Part shown: one piece after another, positions 43,170 to 51,432 of the stretch
Layout: each line of letters starts with the position of its first letter
How positions within the stretch are numbered: position 1 is the first letter of the stretch
From: Candidatus Pedobacter colombiensis
GTDB lineage: Bacteria; Bacteroidota; Bacteroidia; Sphingobacteriales; Sphingobacteriaceae
Assembly (NCBI GenBank): GCA_029202485.1
Contig: CP119313.1
Coordinates: 5,146,001 to 5,210,000, forward strand
Length of the DNA stretch: 64,000 bases
Reading direction: 5' to 3'
The notes under the pieces: model-generated
Told to the model about the DNA's origin: nothing
Databases searched by the model: none
The model's input: the letters and a program-made list of their open reading frames with translations, nothing else
Translations under genes and position numbers: made by a program

Positions 43170-43493
43170 TCAGAGGTATCTGAGCCAGGAGAAAAGCTTC
43201 CGTCGCTTCAAATAATTTAAGTTATGCTGGGAAGCATAAGCTTCCTTCTCAAAAACAATATTTAAATAGGCCTGATGATGGTTTTTGTACTTGATTAACA
43301 AAATAATGTAGTTCAGCAGATAAAGTAAATAAAAGGGGAATATCAGGAGTTCCAGTTGTTGTCGTAAGTGTATACGCTCATGGTTAACCAGGTGTGGATC
43401 ATTTTTTTGCTTTCTGTCCTTTAAAAGGATAAAGGGAAAGATGGCCATGGCGTTGGCCGGTATTTTTGTAACAACAAGGAATAGCGGTTTCAA
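43170..43493 (-). CDS. Minimal membrane protein with a HExxH zinc motif
   Basis: A 107-residue protein. HERIH (HExxH) lies near residue 43 in LVNHERIHLRQQLELLIF, directly ahead of a membrane helix pair (FPFYLLYLLNYIILLI), and FEKEAY near residue 81 resembles the ExxA third-ligand motif of M48/M56 metallopeptidases. It looks like a stripped-down M56-type core without a sensor domain. The start overlaps the upstream gene stop by 4 bp. Peptidase activity is inference. Confidence 0.65.
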   Translation of the reverse strand: MKPLFLVVTKIPANAMAIFPFILLKDRKQKNDPHLVNHERIHLRQQLELLIFPFYLLYLLNYIILLIKYKNHHQAYLNIVFEKEAYASQHNLNYLKRRKLFSWLRYL

Positions 43494-44242
43494 AACGTTT
43501 CAATTGTTATTTTAGGTAATGTGGGTAGCCGAAATGCTGCAGGATTACGTTTGTAGTTGGCATAGTTATTCTTCAGGTAGACCACAAAGGCATAATCCGA
43601 TGCCGTTAAAACAAAATCATATGATGGACGGTATTGCTGCATAAAATCTTCAGCTTCATAATCGCCTATCTGTAAAACCCGCTTTACATATTCGGGTTTA
43701 AATCTATAATCGACAATAGCTTCCCGGTAATCTCTTTCCAATATTTTCTGCAGATGTCGCGCATTTTTGCCTTGACGGCTAAGCAGATTATAGATGGCGT
43801 CTATACCTAGGCCTGCACCACCCAAACCAAGATTAAGCAGATCTTTTGCCTTTCCCTTGTCCAATGCATACTTGTATTCTTTTAAAGTTTTTTCATGAAG
43901 CTCCCTTGGGGTGTATTTACTGCCAACAATGGCAACTTCACGAAGTGGAATGCCTAATGGTTTCAACTGGAAATAAATGGCCTTTTGAGTGTTTATGACA
44001 ACCGTGTCTAAAGCATATCCCTGTAAAACGGCGAACAGGGTATCACCTGGTTTAGCCTTAATGGAAAATTCTCCTTTAGGGGTATTGTAAATGCCCTCGT
44101 CATTGGCAGAATTATAGATGTAAACTTTTGCCAACCGATGTTTGGAATCCTTGTCTATCACAAAGCCCTGCACCGACGTTTGTTGGGCAAAAGCTTTAAA
44201 TGTTAAACAATAAAAAAGGAGCACCAGGCTATAAAACTTCAT
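43490..44242 (-). CDS. Secreted protein with carboxypeptidase-regulatory-like domain
   Basis: A 250-residue protein with a signal peptide ending near KAFAQQ and a CarboxypepD_reg-like domain (about 22-100; VQGFVIDKDSKHRLAKVYIY, GEFSIKAKPGDTLFA). The C-terminal part (GIDAIYNLLSRQGKNARHLQ, YDFVLTASDYAFVVYLKNNY) is a Bacteroidota-specific region of unknown function. It overlaps the HExxH gene by 4 bp, so the pair is translationally coupled. Domain layout is similar to the 24685 gene. Confidence 0.78.
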   Translation of the reverse strand: MKFYSLVLLFYCLTFKAFAQQTSVQGFVIDKDSKHRLAKVYIYNSANDEGIYNTPKGEFSIKAKPGDTLFAVLQGYALDTVVINTQKAIYFQLKPLGIPLREVAIVGSKYTPRELHEKTLKEYKYALDKGKAKDLLNLGLGGAGLGIDAIYNLLSRQGKNARHLQKILERDYREAIVDYRFKPEYVKRVLQIGDYEAEDFMQQYRPSYDFVLTASDYAFVVYLKNNYANYKRNPAAFRLPTLPKITIETF

Positions 44243-44247
44243 TAATA

Positions 44248-44255
44248 CAAAAATA
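44248..44255 (-). promoter_or_regulatory. -7 element (TATTTTTG) of the 44242 gene
   Basis: Minus-strand exact TAnnTTTG, ending 5 nt before the start codon; another member of the start-proximal promoter set. Confidence 0.5.
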
Positions 44256-44293
44256 CAAGATAGTGATAGCGCTTAAATAATTATTAACATTAT

Positions 44294-45199
44294 TTAACGT
44301 AAGATGAGGTTCTGCCCGATTTTAATTCCGGTATCACTAAGATTGTTTAGTGATTTTAAAGTGTCGATGCTCACATTAAACCTTTTAGAAATGCCATAGA
44401 GCGTATCTCCTTGCTTAACGGTATAAGAGCCTGGTTTAAATATGGGTGGATTATTGTTCTGCACATTTGTATCTGCTATTATGGGCGCAGAAATCCTTAA
44501 GGTATCAGGCGTTTTCATTACTTGCTTTGAAGGCCGAGTCTCCACAGGTGCAAATTTCTTTTTCTCATTAGGGATGTTAGCATTGATTTCAGAAAAGACC
44601 TTATCCTCTCTTTTGATTTTGTCCTTTTCCGACTCTGGTAGATCGTACTGGTAAAGCTGGTATCTGTCTATCACGCTGATCAGCATATCCGGATATTTAG
44701 GATTAGTAGCATAACCAGCTTGCTTTAAGCCCAAAGCCCAATTTTTATAATCATTTTTATCCAGCTGAAATAAAGCACTGTAACGCTTTCTTTTTAAAAA
44801 CTCCGAGTGGTCTTTATAAGATTCCCGCGCATCGTTATATACTCTAAAACAGTCGTCAACTTTGTCGTCTTCTTTATAATAGCCTTTCCCTTTCCAGTCA
44901 GATGTGCATTTAATGCCAAAATGGTTGTTCGCGTATTTAGCCAGGCTGCTGTTGCCGCTACCGGATTCTATAATACCCTGGGCCAGGGTAATACTTGCCG
45001 GGATGCCGTTCTTGTTCATTTCCTCTATGGCAACAGTTTTAAAAGACTCAATGTAGTTGAGGGTAGTATATGATTTAGCTTCGGGATTGGCCTTATTGGC
45101 TGCTTTTTCTATTTGTCTGTTGTTGCGGCTATATTTTCTGGATTTACAGGCACTAAAAGATACAACGACGAGTAATGCTAATAATATTTTGTTGTTCAT
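44294..45199 (-). CDS. Glucosaminidase-LysM lipoprotein
   Basis: A 301-residue peptidoglycan hydrolase. The signal peptide ends in lipobox FSAC, so it is a lipoprotein. The N-acetylglucosaminidase domain (about 45-195) has the catalytic-Glu region GIIESGSGNSSLAKYANNHF and ends in QAGYATNPKYPDML; a proline-rich linker leads to one C-terminal LysM domain (about 257-300, YTVKQGDTLYGISKRFNV) that binds glycan. Its start overlaps the stop of the upstream paralogue by 1 nt. Confidence 0.9.
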   Translation of the reverse strand: MNNKILLALLVVVSFSACKSRKYSRNNRQIEKAANKANPEAKSYTTLNYIESFKTVAIEEMNKNGIPASITLAQGIIESGSGNSSLAKYANNHFGIKCTSDWKGKGYYKEDDKVDDCFRVYNDARESYKDHSEFLKRKRYSALFQLDKNDYKNWALGLKQAGYATNPKYPDMLISVIDRYQLYQYDLPESEKDKIKREDKVFSEINANIPNEKKKFAPVETRPSKQVMKTPDTLRISAPIIADTNVQNNNPPIFKPGSYTVKQGDTLYGISKRFNVSIDTLKSLNNLSDTGIKIGQNLILR

Positions 45200-45876
45200 T
45201 ATAATTTAAGTTTTTGTCCGGGTTTAATGGCATGGCTCTTTAAACCGTTCTTTTTCATGATTACTGCAGGGGTTGTACGACGCGCTTTTGCAATGTTGTG
45301 CAGGTTGTCGCCACGTTTAACGGTATATGTTCTTGATGTAGACTTACGTTTACCAGATCTGGCCACTTTCACGGTAACGGGTTCTACATAGTCGTCTGGT
45401 CGCTCGTCATATTGTTCCAGATCATTCTTTTTAATGATGCCAATAATTTGCGAAGCCCAGATTCTACTTCTGGCATATCCGCCCCGTTGAATACCTCTTG
45501 CCCAGTTTTTATAATCGTACTGATCGTATTTGTCAAATAGTCCACTAAAGGAGCCTCTGCTTTTCAGAAATTCCAAAAAGTGGTCGTAGGATTCATTTAC
45601 AGTAGGGTAGTCCCGGTATGAGGAGCGGATCTCAGTATTGCTGTTGGTGCCCTTAATTCCGAAATGGTTGTTCAGGTAGCGCGCTATTTTGCTGGTTCCG
45701 GCAGCCGATTCATGAATGGCAACAGCCAGAATAATACTGGCTGGAATTTTATGTTGACGCATTAATTCTTGCGCATGCTCCGCATAAGTATGAATGTAAT
45801 CTTCGATGGTTTGCGCGTTTGCGCTAAAAGTAAAGCAGGTTAGGAATAGCCAGAAGTACAGTGCCTTTTTAATCAT
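45199..45876 (-). CDS. Glucosaminidase-LysM secreted protein (paralogue)
   Basis: A 225-residue paralogue of the next gene with the same order: signal peptide (cleaved near SANAQT, no lipobox), glucosaminidase domain with AIHESAAGTSKIARYLNNHF, and a LysM domain at the C-terminus (YTVKRGDNLHNIAKARRTTP). It lacks the long linker of its neighbour. The lipoprotein/secreted difference suggests they act at different depths of the envelope. It starts 3 bp after the O-methyltransferase stop. Confidence 0.9.
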   Translation of the reverse strand: MIKKALYFWLFLTCFTFSANAQTIEDYIHTYAEHAQELMRQHKIPASIILAVAIHESAAGTSKIARYLNNHFGIKGTNSNTEIRSSYRDYPTVNESYDHFLEFLKSRGSFSGLFDKYDQYDYKNWARGIQRGGYARSRIWASQIIGIIKKNDLEQYDERPDDYVEPVTVKVARSGKRKSTSRTYTVKRGDNLHNIAKARRTTPAVIMKKNGLKSHAIKPGQKLKL

Positions 45877-45879
45877 ACT

Positions 45880-46515
45880 TTATTTTTTTCTAATGACAAA
45901 CAAACCATCCCTAACCGGGAGGATCAATTTTTCTACACGCTTGTCTGCCAAAATCTTATCGTTAAATGTCGTAATATTTTTAGTGTCCTTGTCCTGGTTA
46001 CTGTTCAATACTTTTCCACTCCACAGTACATTATCCACAATGATCAATCCTCCGGGCCTTACCCTGTCAAAAATCAAGTCGTAGTAAGTGCCATTGTTCT
46101 TTTTGTCTGCATCAATAAAAACCAGATCGAAAGTTTCGTTCAGTGCATTGATGGTTTCATTGGCATCACCAAGAATGTATTTTATTTTATCGTTGTAATC
46201 CGATTGGGCAAAATTACTGCGTACCATTTCTTCCAGTTCTTCATTGATATCAAGTGTATAAATGAAGCCGTTATCGGTTAACCCTTCGGCCAGACATAGC
46301 GTAGCATAGCCGGTAAAAGTGCCAATCTCAAGGATCCTATTGGGGCTAACCATTTTGCTCAGCATACTCAATACGCGGCCTTGATAATGCCCGGAAAGCA
46401 TTCTGGGCATTAGTACTTTAAGGTTCGTTTCCCGGTCTATCCTTTGCAGTAATTTACTTTCAGGTTCACAATAGTTGAGCAGCAGTTGCTGCATGTCTTC
46501 ATTAATTAAGCTCAT
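45880..46515 (-). CDS. Class I SAM-dependent O-methyltransferase
   Basis: A 211-residue protein of the catechol-O-methyltransferase-like family. The SAM site ILEIGTFTGYATLCLAEGL and the acidic loops YTLDINEELEEM and DLVFIDADKKN (metal-binding Asp residues) are intact. The natural substrate is unknown. It overlaps ruvX by 4 bp and is followed after 3 bp by the glucosaminidase gene, so ruvX and the next three genes form one operon. Confidence 0.9.
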   Translation of the reverse strand: MSLINEDMQQLLLNYCEPESKLLQRIDRETNLKVLMPRMLSGHYQGRVLSMLSKMVSPNRILEIGTFTGYATLCLAEGLTDNGFIYTLDINEELEEMVRSNFAQSDYNDKIKYILGDANETINALNETFDLVFIDADKKNNGTYYDLIFDRVRPGGLIIVDNVLWSGKVLNSNQDKDTKNITTFNDKILADKRVEKLILPVRDGLFVIRKK

Positions 46516-46928
46516 AAACGTTGTTTTTCCATAAAATATTGCAAAATTATGGTTGCTGATATGGTGTCTACTCTTTCTTTGTCCCTTCGATCCTGCTTTT
46601 TTAACCCGCTTTGCATGATCGTTTGATGCGCAAGTTTAGAGGTAAATCGCTCATCAATCCAGTGCTGAGGAATATCCGGAAAGGTCTTTTTTAATGTTTT
46701 GGCAAATCCCTTTACATGCTGTGCCGAATCGGAAGGGGAACCATCCATTTGTTTTGGATCTCCCAGGACAAAGGCCTCCACCTGTTCTGTGAGCATGTAT
46801 TTTTTTAAATATTCGATAATATCTTTAGGGTGTATGGTGTCTAGCCCAGTTGCAATAATTTGCAGGGGGTCTGTAACGGCTATTCCGATACGTTTGGTTC
46901 CGTAATCAAAAGCAATAATTCTGGGCAT
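46512..46928 (-). CDS. ruvX: Putative Holliday junction resolvase RuvX (YqgF)
   Basis: A 138-residue RNase H-fold protein of the YqgF family, involved in 16S rRNA 5' end maturation and/or junction cleavage. The first strand IIAFDYGTKRIGIAVTDP and the late DTISATIIL hold the acidic active-site residues. It is the first gene of the operon with the methyltransferase and glucosaminidases. The TATCTTTG element lies 5 nt before the ATG. Confidence 0.93.
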   Translation of the reverse strand: MPRIIAFDYGTKRIGIAVTDPLQIIATGLDTIHPKDIIEYLKKYMLTEQVEAFVLGDPKQMDGSPSDSAQHVKGFAKTLKKTFPDIPQHWIDERFTSKLAHQTIMQSGLKKQDRRDKERVDTISATIILQYFMEKQRL

Positions 46929-46933
46929 ATGGG

Positions 46934-46941
46934 CAAAGATA
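46934..46941 (-). promoter_or_regulatory. -7 element (TATCTTTG) of ruvX
   Basis: Minus-strand exact TAnnTTTG, ending 5 nt before the ruvX ATG. It lies in the 74-bp divergent spacer shared with holB. Confidence 0.5.
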
Positions 46942-47002
46942 AGTAAAACAACTTTAAGGGGCTGTTGTGGTCAAGTCTCAAAAAATTGTTATTTTGCACC
47001 AA

Positions 47003-48151
47003 ATGCAATTTAAAGAGATCGTCGGTCAGGAAAATATAAAGCAGCAACTGATACAAACAGTTGCAGAGAACAGGATTAGTCATGCCCAATTGTTTCTGTC
47101 GAGCGACGGCAGTGGGGCCTTGGCTTTGGCCATTGCCTATGCCCAATACATCAATTGTTTAGATAGACAGGCAAATGATAGCTGCGGTGTATGTTCATCA
47201 TGTCGTAAATACGAAAGATACATTCATCCCGATTTGCATTTCTCTTATCCATTCTTCGCCTCAAAAGATGTAAAAACAGCTGTTGATGTGTTGGAAGAGT
47301 GGAGAAGTATGCTGCTTGCAGATGCCTATTTTGATATGGATATCTGGCGGTCTAAACTGAGTGCAGAAAATAAACAGGCAAACATTAACATTGCCGAGTG
47401 TCATGATATCATTAAAAAATTAAGCTATAAAGCTTTTGAGGCCGAAACAAAGGTGCTGATTATGTGGTTGCCCGAGTATCTGGATAAAGAGGGGAACTCC
47501 CTCCTTAAAATTATTGAAGAACCACCTCAAAATACCTTGTTTATCCTGGTTGCCAATAACCAGGAACAAATCCTTTCTACTCTTTTATCGCGGACACAAA
47601 TTGTCAAGATACCAAAGCTTTCTCACGAAACGATAGAAAGTTATCTGATGGAAAGACATGCCTTATCGGAAAATCAGGCTACAGAATACAGTTTTCTGGC
47701 AGACGGGAATTTAATTGAAGCAAAGTCGTTGGTAGCCAATACGCACAATGAAAATGCAGATAAGTTTGCGGAGTGGTTGCGCATGGGGTATGGAAATCGC
47801 GTACTCGATTTAACCGTTTTTGTAGAACAGGTTGCTAGTTGGGGAAGAGAAAACCAAAAGAACTTTTTAAAATATGGAATCAGCTTTTTACGCGAGTGCA
47901 GTTTGTTGCTTAGCGGAGCTGATGATTTGGTGAAATTGCCTGTCAGGGCACTGGAAACCGCTAAAAAATTATCAACACACGTATTAAATCTGAACATGGC
48001 GGATGCCATTATCTCGGAGCTGGAAAAGGCGCATTATCACATTGAACGAAATGCGAATCCTAAAATTCTGTTTTTAGATGTATCTTTACAATTGGTAAAA
48101 ATAATTAAGTTTAAAACGCTCCCGAAAGGGACTCAATATATATACAATTAG
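47003..48151 (+). CDS. holB: DNA polymerase III subunit delta'
   Basis: Clamp-loader subunit. The 382-residue protein has a zinc module with cysteines near 51 and in CGVCSSC near 60-66, a delta'-type degenerate P-loop (SSDGSGALALAIAYA, no GKT), and LIMWLPEYLDKEGNSLLKII. The degenerate P-loop is expected, because delta' does not bind ATP. The start at 47003 (MQFKEIVGQE) is the family N-terminus; the frame runs 36 bp further upstream. The stop is 2 bp before ricT, a linkage also seen in Bacillus. Confidence 0.92.
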   Translation: MQFKEIVGQENIKQQLIQTVAENRISHAQLFLSSDGSGALALAIAYAQYINCLDRQANDSCGVCSSCRKYERYIHPDLHFSYPFFASKDVKTAVDVLEEWRSMLLADAYFDMDIWRSKLSAENKQANINIAECHDIIKKLSYKAFEAETKVLIMWLPEYLDKEGNSLLKIIEEPPQNTLFILVANNQEQILSTLLSRTQIVKIPKLSHETIESYLMERHALSENQATEYSFLADGNLIEAKSLVANTHNENADKFAEWLRMGYGNRVLDLTVFVEQVASWGRENQKNFLKYGISFLRECSLLLSGADDLVKLPVRALETAKKLSTHVLNLNMADAIISELEKAHYHIERNANPKILFLDVSLQLVKIIKFKTLPKGTQYIYN

Positions 48152-48153
48152 TT

Positions 48154-49575
48154 ATGGGATGTGGAAGTTGTTCTACAGGTGGCGGTTGCGCCCCCGCAGG
48201 CTGCAAAAGTAATGGCTCATGTCTTACTGGCGGATGCGGAAAAATGGAAGTTTACGATTGGCTGTCGAATTTGGACATGCCCTCAAATTATAAGCCTTTT
48301 CAGGTCATAGAAGTTAAATTTAAAGGTGCAAGGAAAGAATTCTTTGTAAATACTGATAACATTTACCTTGAAATTGGCGAGCTTGTAGCGGTTGAAGGAC
48401 CAACGGGTGGCTACGATATTGGTCACGTATCTCTCACCGGAGAATTGGTAAGAATTCAAATGAAGCGCAGAAAAACTGCGGTAGATCAAGTAACGCGAAA
48501 AATTTACAGAAAGGCCACAGAGGCTGATGTAGAGAAGTGGAAAGTTGCGAAGGCAATGGAATGGGAAACCATGCATAAGGCGCGTACACTGGCTTTGGAT
48601 TTGCGATTGTCTATGAAAATTAGCGATGTCGATTACCAGGGTGATAAGACAAAAGCAACTTTCTTTTACACTGCAGAAGGTAGGGTAGATTTTAGAGAGT
48701 TGATTAAAAAGATGGCCGAAACTTTCCGGATCAGAATAGAAATGCGCCAGATTGGGATGCGTCAGGAAGCTGGTAGATTGGGTGGAATTGGATCATGTGG
48801 AAGGGAATTGTGCTGCTCTACCTGGTTAACGAACTTTAAAACGGTGTCTACTGCTGCGGCAAGGTATCAGAATTTATCCTTAAATACGTTAAAACTTGCC
48901 GGACAGTGTGGTAAGCTGAAATGCTGCTTAAATTACGAGCTGGATACTTATTTGGATGCGCTTAAGGATATTCCTGACCGTGTGGATAGCTTACTGACCG
49001 AAATTGGGGTCGCCAGACATCAAAAGACAGATATATTTAAGAAGTTAATGTGGTTTAGTTATCCGAATACGGAAGACTGGATCCCTTTAAAAGTTGACCG
49101 TGTGAAAGAAATCATGGCGATGAACAAAAGGGGACAGAAGCCTAATAACCTTAAAGAAGAGGCTGTTGAGTTGATTCCTACATCTGTAATTGATAAAACC
49201 CCGGATTATGAAAATGTGGTTGGACAAGATAGTTTAACACGTTTGGATGATAAACCGAGAAATAAAGGCAATAGAAATAACCGGAACAACAATCAGAACC
49301 GGAATAAAAACAATGCAGAGCGTCCGGATAGACAAGACAGGGGGGCGAAACAGTCACAGCAGGTAAAAAATAAGCCTGATGGAGGCAAGAAAGAGCATGC
49401 TCCGGGACAAGGTCAAGGCAAAGGGCAGCAACCCAAAGCTAAAGCCGCTGTTGCGCAGGAAGGACAATCTAATGTTGTGTCGTCTATTGAGGGACAGCCT
49501 GTTGTTAAAAGAAATAATCGAAATAGGAATAATAACCGCAGAAAAAAGCCAACGGATAAGCCTAAAAATGAATAA
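48154..49575 (+). CDS. RicT/YaaT-like PSP1 domain protein with Cys-rich N-terminus and long disordered tail
   Basis: A 473-residue PSP1/RicT-family protein. The N-terminal 30 residues hold six cysteines (3, 6, 12, 17, 23, 28) among Gly and Ser. The PSP1 core follows, with the family cysteines in CGRELCCSTWL (near 214) and CGKLKCCLNYE (near 251). In Bacillus RicT is part of an Fe-S-containing complex that affects mRNA processing. From about residue 365 the protein is Asn/Arg/Lys/Gln-rich and likely disordered and RNA-binding. The stop overlaps gldH by 8 bp. Confidence 0.87.
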   Translation: MGCGSCSTGGGCAPAGCKSNGSCLTGGCGKMEVYDWLSNLDMPSNYKPFQVIEVKFKGARKEFFVNTDNIYLEIGELVAVEGPTGGYDIGHVSLTGELVRIQMKRRKTAVDQVTRKIYRKATEADVEKWKVAKAMEWETMHKARTLALDLRLSMKISDVDYQGDKTKATFFYTAEGRVDFRELIKKMAETFRIRIEMRQIGMRQEAGRLGGIGSCGRELCCSTWLTNFKTVSTAAARYQNLSLNTLKLAGQCGKLKCCLNYELDTYLDALKDIPDRVDSLLTEIGVARHQKTDIFKKLMWFSYPNTEDWIPLKVDRVKEIMAMNKRGQKPNNLKEEAVELIPTSVIDKTPDYENVVGQDSLTRLDDKPRNKGNRNNRNNNQNRNKNNAERPDRQDRGAKQSQQVKNKPDGGKKEHAPGQGQGKGQQPKAKAAVAQEGQSNVVSSIEGQPVVKRNNRNRNNNRRKKPTDKPKNE

Positions 49576-50038
49576 TCGTAAAGTTTTACTTTTGTTTTCG
49601 ATCGTTTTTACATTGTTGTTTAGCGGTTGTGATACCAATAATATTGTCGATAGTAATCAGGCCATGCCCTCACGTAACTGGAGTTATGCCGATAAGGTGA
49701 AGGTAATGGTTGATATTACAGATAGCAGTAAGCCCTATAATATTTACTTTAAATTAAGGCATACCGCTGATTACAGATATTCGAATATTTTTGTCCTGCT
49801 CAATGTGAAAAATGGACAAAAAAAGCGCAGCAGACGTTATGAATTTAAGCTGGCGCAACCTGATGGCCAATGGAATGGATCTGGATCCGGAAACTTATAT
49901 ACTTATGCTTTTCCGCTGCTAACCCAGTTTAAATTCCCGGCTCCAGGAAAATACGAATTAGAATTGGAACAGAATATGCGCGACAATCCCCTTAAGGAAA
50001 TAAGTGATGTTGGCATAAAGGTCTCGCTCGTGAATTAA
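49568..50038 (+). CDS. gldH: Gliding motility lipoprotein GldH
   Basis: A 156-residue lipoprotein (lipobox FSGC) with the GldH core: NWSYADKVKVMVDITDSSKP, YNIYFKLRHTADYRYSNIFV and GKYELELEQNMRDNPLKEIS. In Flavobacterium it is needed for gliding and type IX secretion. Homologues persist in non-gliding Bacteroidota. The start at 49568 (MNNRKVLLLF) is chosen because it gives the signal peptide; the open frame runs far upstream inside ricT. Its stop is adjacent to the convergent murF stop. Confidence 0.9.
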   Translation: MNNRKVLLLFSIVFTLLFSGCDTNNIVDSNQAMPSRNWSYADKVKVMVDITDSSKPYNIYFKLRHTADYRYSNIFVLLNVKNGQKKRSRRYEFKLAQPDGQWNGSGSGNLYTYAFPLLTQFKFPAPGKYELELEQNMRDNPLKEISDVGIKVSLVN

Positions 50039-51340
50039 TTAAAGCAGCGGTAATAGCTGCTCTAATGCCATTCCACGTGATCCTTTTAATAGGATAAGGT
50101 TATTGTTTATTGGATGCTCCTTTAAGAAGGTCGCAGCCTCATCAGGTGTTTCGAAGAAGTGTCCTTTGTGGGACTGTTTGGCATCGTAAAAATGATGGCC
50201 TATAAAGATTAACGTGTTTGTCTTTAGTTTTTCTGCCTGCTCAATGATAATTTTGTGCTGTTCCGGAGATTCTTGTCCTAGTTCAAACATATCGCCGATA
50301 ATGACGGCTTTATTGTCGCTACTTAAAAGTTCAATATTTTTCAGTGCAGCAGCCATACTGCTTGGATTGGCATTGTAAAAATCGCAGATAACCGTATTCG
50401 TTGCCGTTTTTGTGATTTGAGAGCGGTTATTGTTTGGCTGGTATCCCGATAATCCTGCATTAATCTGATCCGGACTGACTTCAAAGAACTGTGCAATACA
50501 TATTGCCGCAAGTATATTTTCAAAGTTATAAGCACCGGTTAAATGTATTTCTGTTTGGAACGACTCGGATTTACTTGTCCAGGAAAGTTCAATAAAAGGA
50601 TCAGATTTGATTAACTTTCCGGATATAGCATTGTTAGCTTCTGTGCCATAATAGATCACCTTGTTTAACATTGCCTTTCCGCTCATTTCTAATAAATAAG
50701 GGTTATTTCTGTTAATGAAAGCAATACCCTCATGGTTTTTTAGATAAGCAAATAACTCTGCTTTTCCTTTTTTTACGCCTTCAAAGCCTCCAAATCCATC
50801 CAAATGGGCCATGCCAATATTGGTGATGAGGCCGTGGGTCGGTTGCGCTATATCGCATAAAAATTCTATTTCCTTTTGATGGTTGGCGCCCATCTCTATT
50901 ACCGCGATCTCGGTTTGAGGAGTAAGAGAGAGGATGGACAGTGGAACACCAATATGATTGTTCAGGTTTCCTTTGGTGGCAAAGGTGGTATATTTCTGAG
51001 CAAGCACGGCTCTGATCAACTCTTTGGTTGTGGTTTTGCCATTGCTTCCTGTTAAGCCGATAACAGGGATAGTAAGCTGGTTGCGATGGTGTTTGGCTAA
51101 ATCCTGCAGTGCGGTTAAAACATTAGGTACCAATATGCAGCGATCATCTGTTTGGTAGTTTTCATCATCAATAATGGCATAAGCCGCACCTTGACTTATG
51201 GCTTGTGCTGCAAATGTATTCGCATCAAATTTATCGCCTTTAAGTGCAAAAAACAGACAGCCATCTGTAATACTCCTGGTATCTGTACATACAATTGGAT
51301 GCTGAAGAAAGTGTTGATACAAGGAGTTTATCGTGGCCAT
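50039..51340 (-). CDS. murF: UDP-N-acetylmuramoyl-tripeptide--D-alanyl-D-alanine ligase
   Basis: Adds D-Ala-D-Ala to the UDP-MurNAc-tripeptide, the last cytoplasmic step of the peptidoglycan precursor. The 433-residue protein has the Mur ligase P-loop GLTGSNGKTTTKELI near residue 100, AVIEMGANH, and the C-terminal domain with IGDMFELGQESPEQH. Length is normal. In many bacteria murF lies in the dcw cluster; here it stands alone, which is common in Bacteroidota. Confidence 0.96.
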   Translation of the reverse strand: MATINSLYQHFLQHPIVCTDTRSITDGCLFFALKGDKFDANTFAAQAISQGAAYAIIDDENYQTDDRCILVPNVLTALQDLAKHHRNQLTIPVIGLTGSNGKTTTKELIRAVLAQKYTTFATKGNLNNHIGVPLSILSLTPQTEIAVIEMGANHQKEIEFLCDIAQPTHGLITNIGMAHLDGFGGFEGVKKGKAELFAYLKNHEGIAFINRNNPYLLEMSGKAMLNKVIYYGTEANNAISGKLIKSDPFIELSWTSKSESFQTEIHLTGAYNFENILAAICIAQFFEVSPDQINAGLSGYQPNNNRSQITKTATNTVICDFYNANPSSMAAALKNIELLSSDNKAVIIGDMFELGQESPEQHKIIIEQAEKLKTNTLIFIGHHFYDAKQSHKGHFFETPDEAATFLKEHPINNNLILLKGSRGMALEQLLPLL

Positions 51341-51432
51341 ATGTTAATATTGATGAATGAAGGTGTAAAATTACACTATGAAATAGAAACAAAAAATATT
51401 CTTTAGTACTTTAGGAATATTAATTCCTCACT

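Noticed and set aside
47090..47130. Degenerate P-loop in HolB as a broken gene
   Set aside because: Delta' subunits normally lack a functional ATP site.
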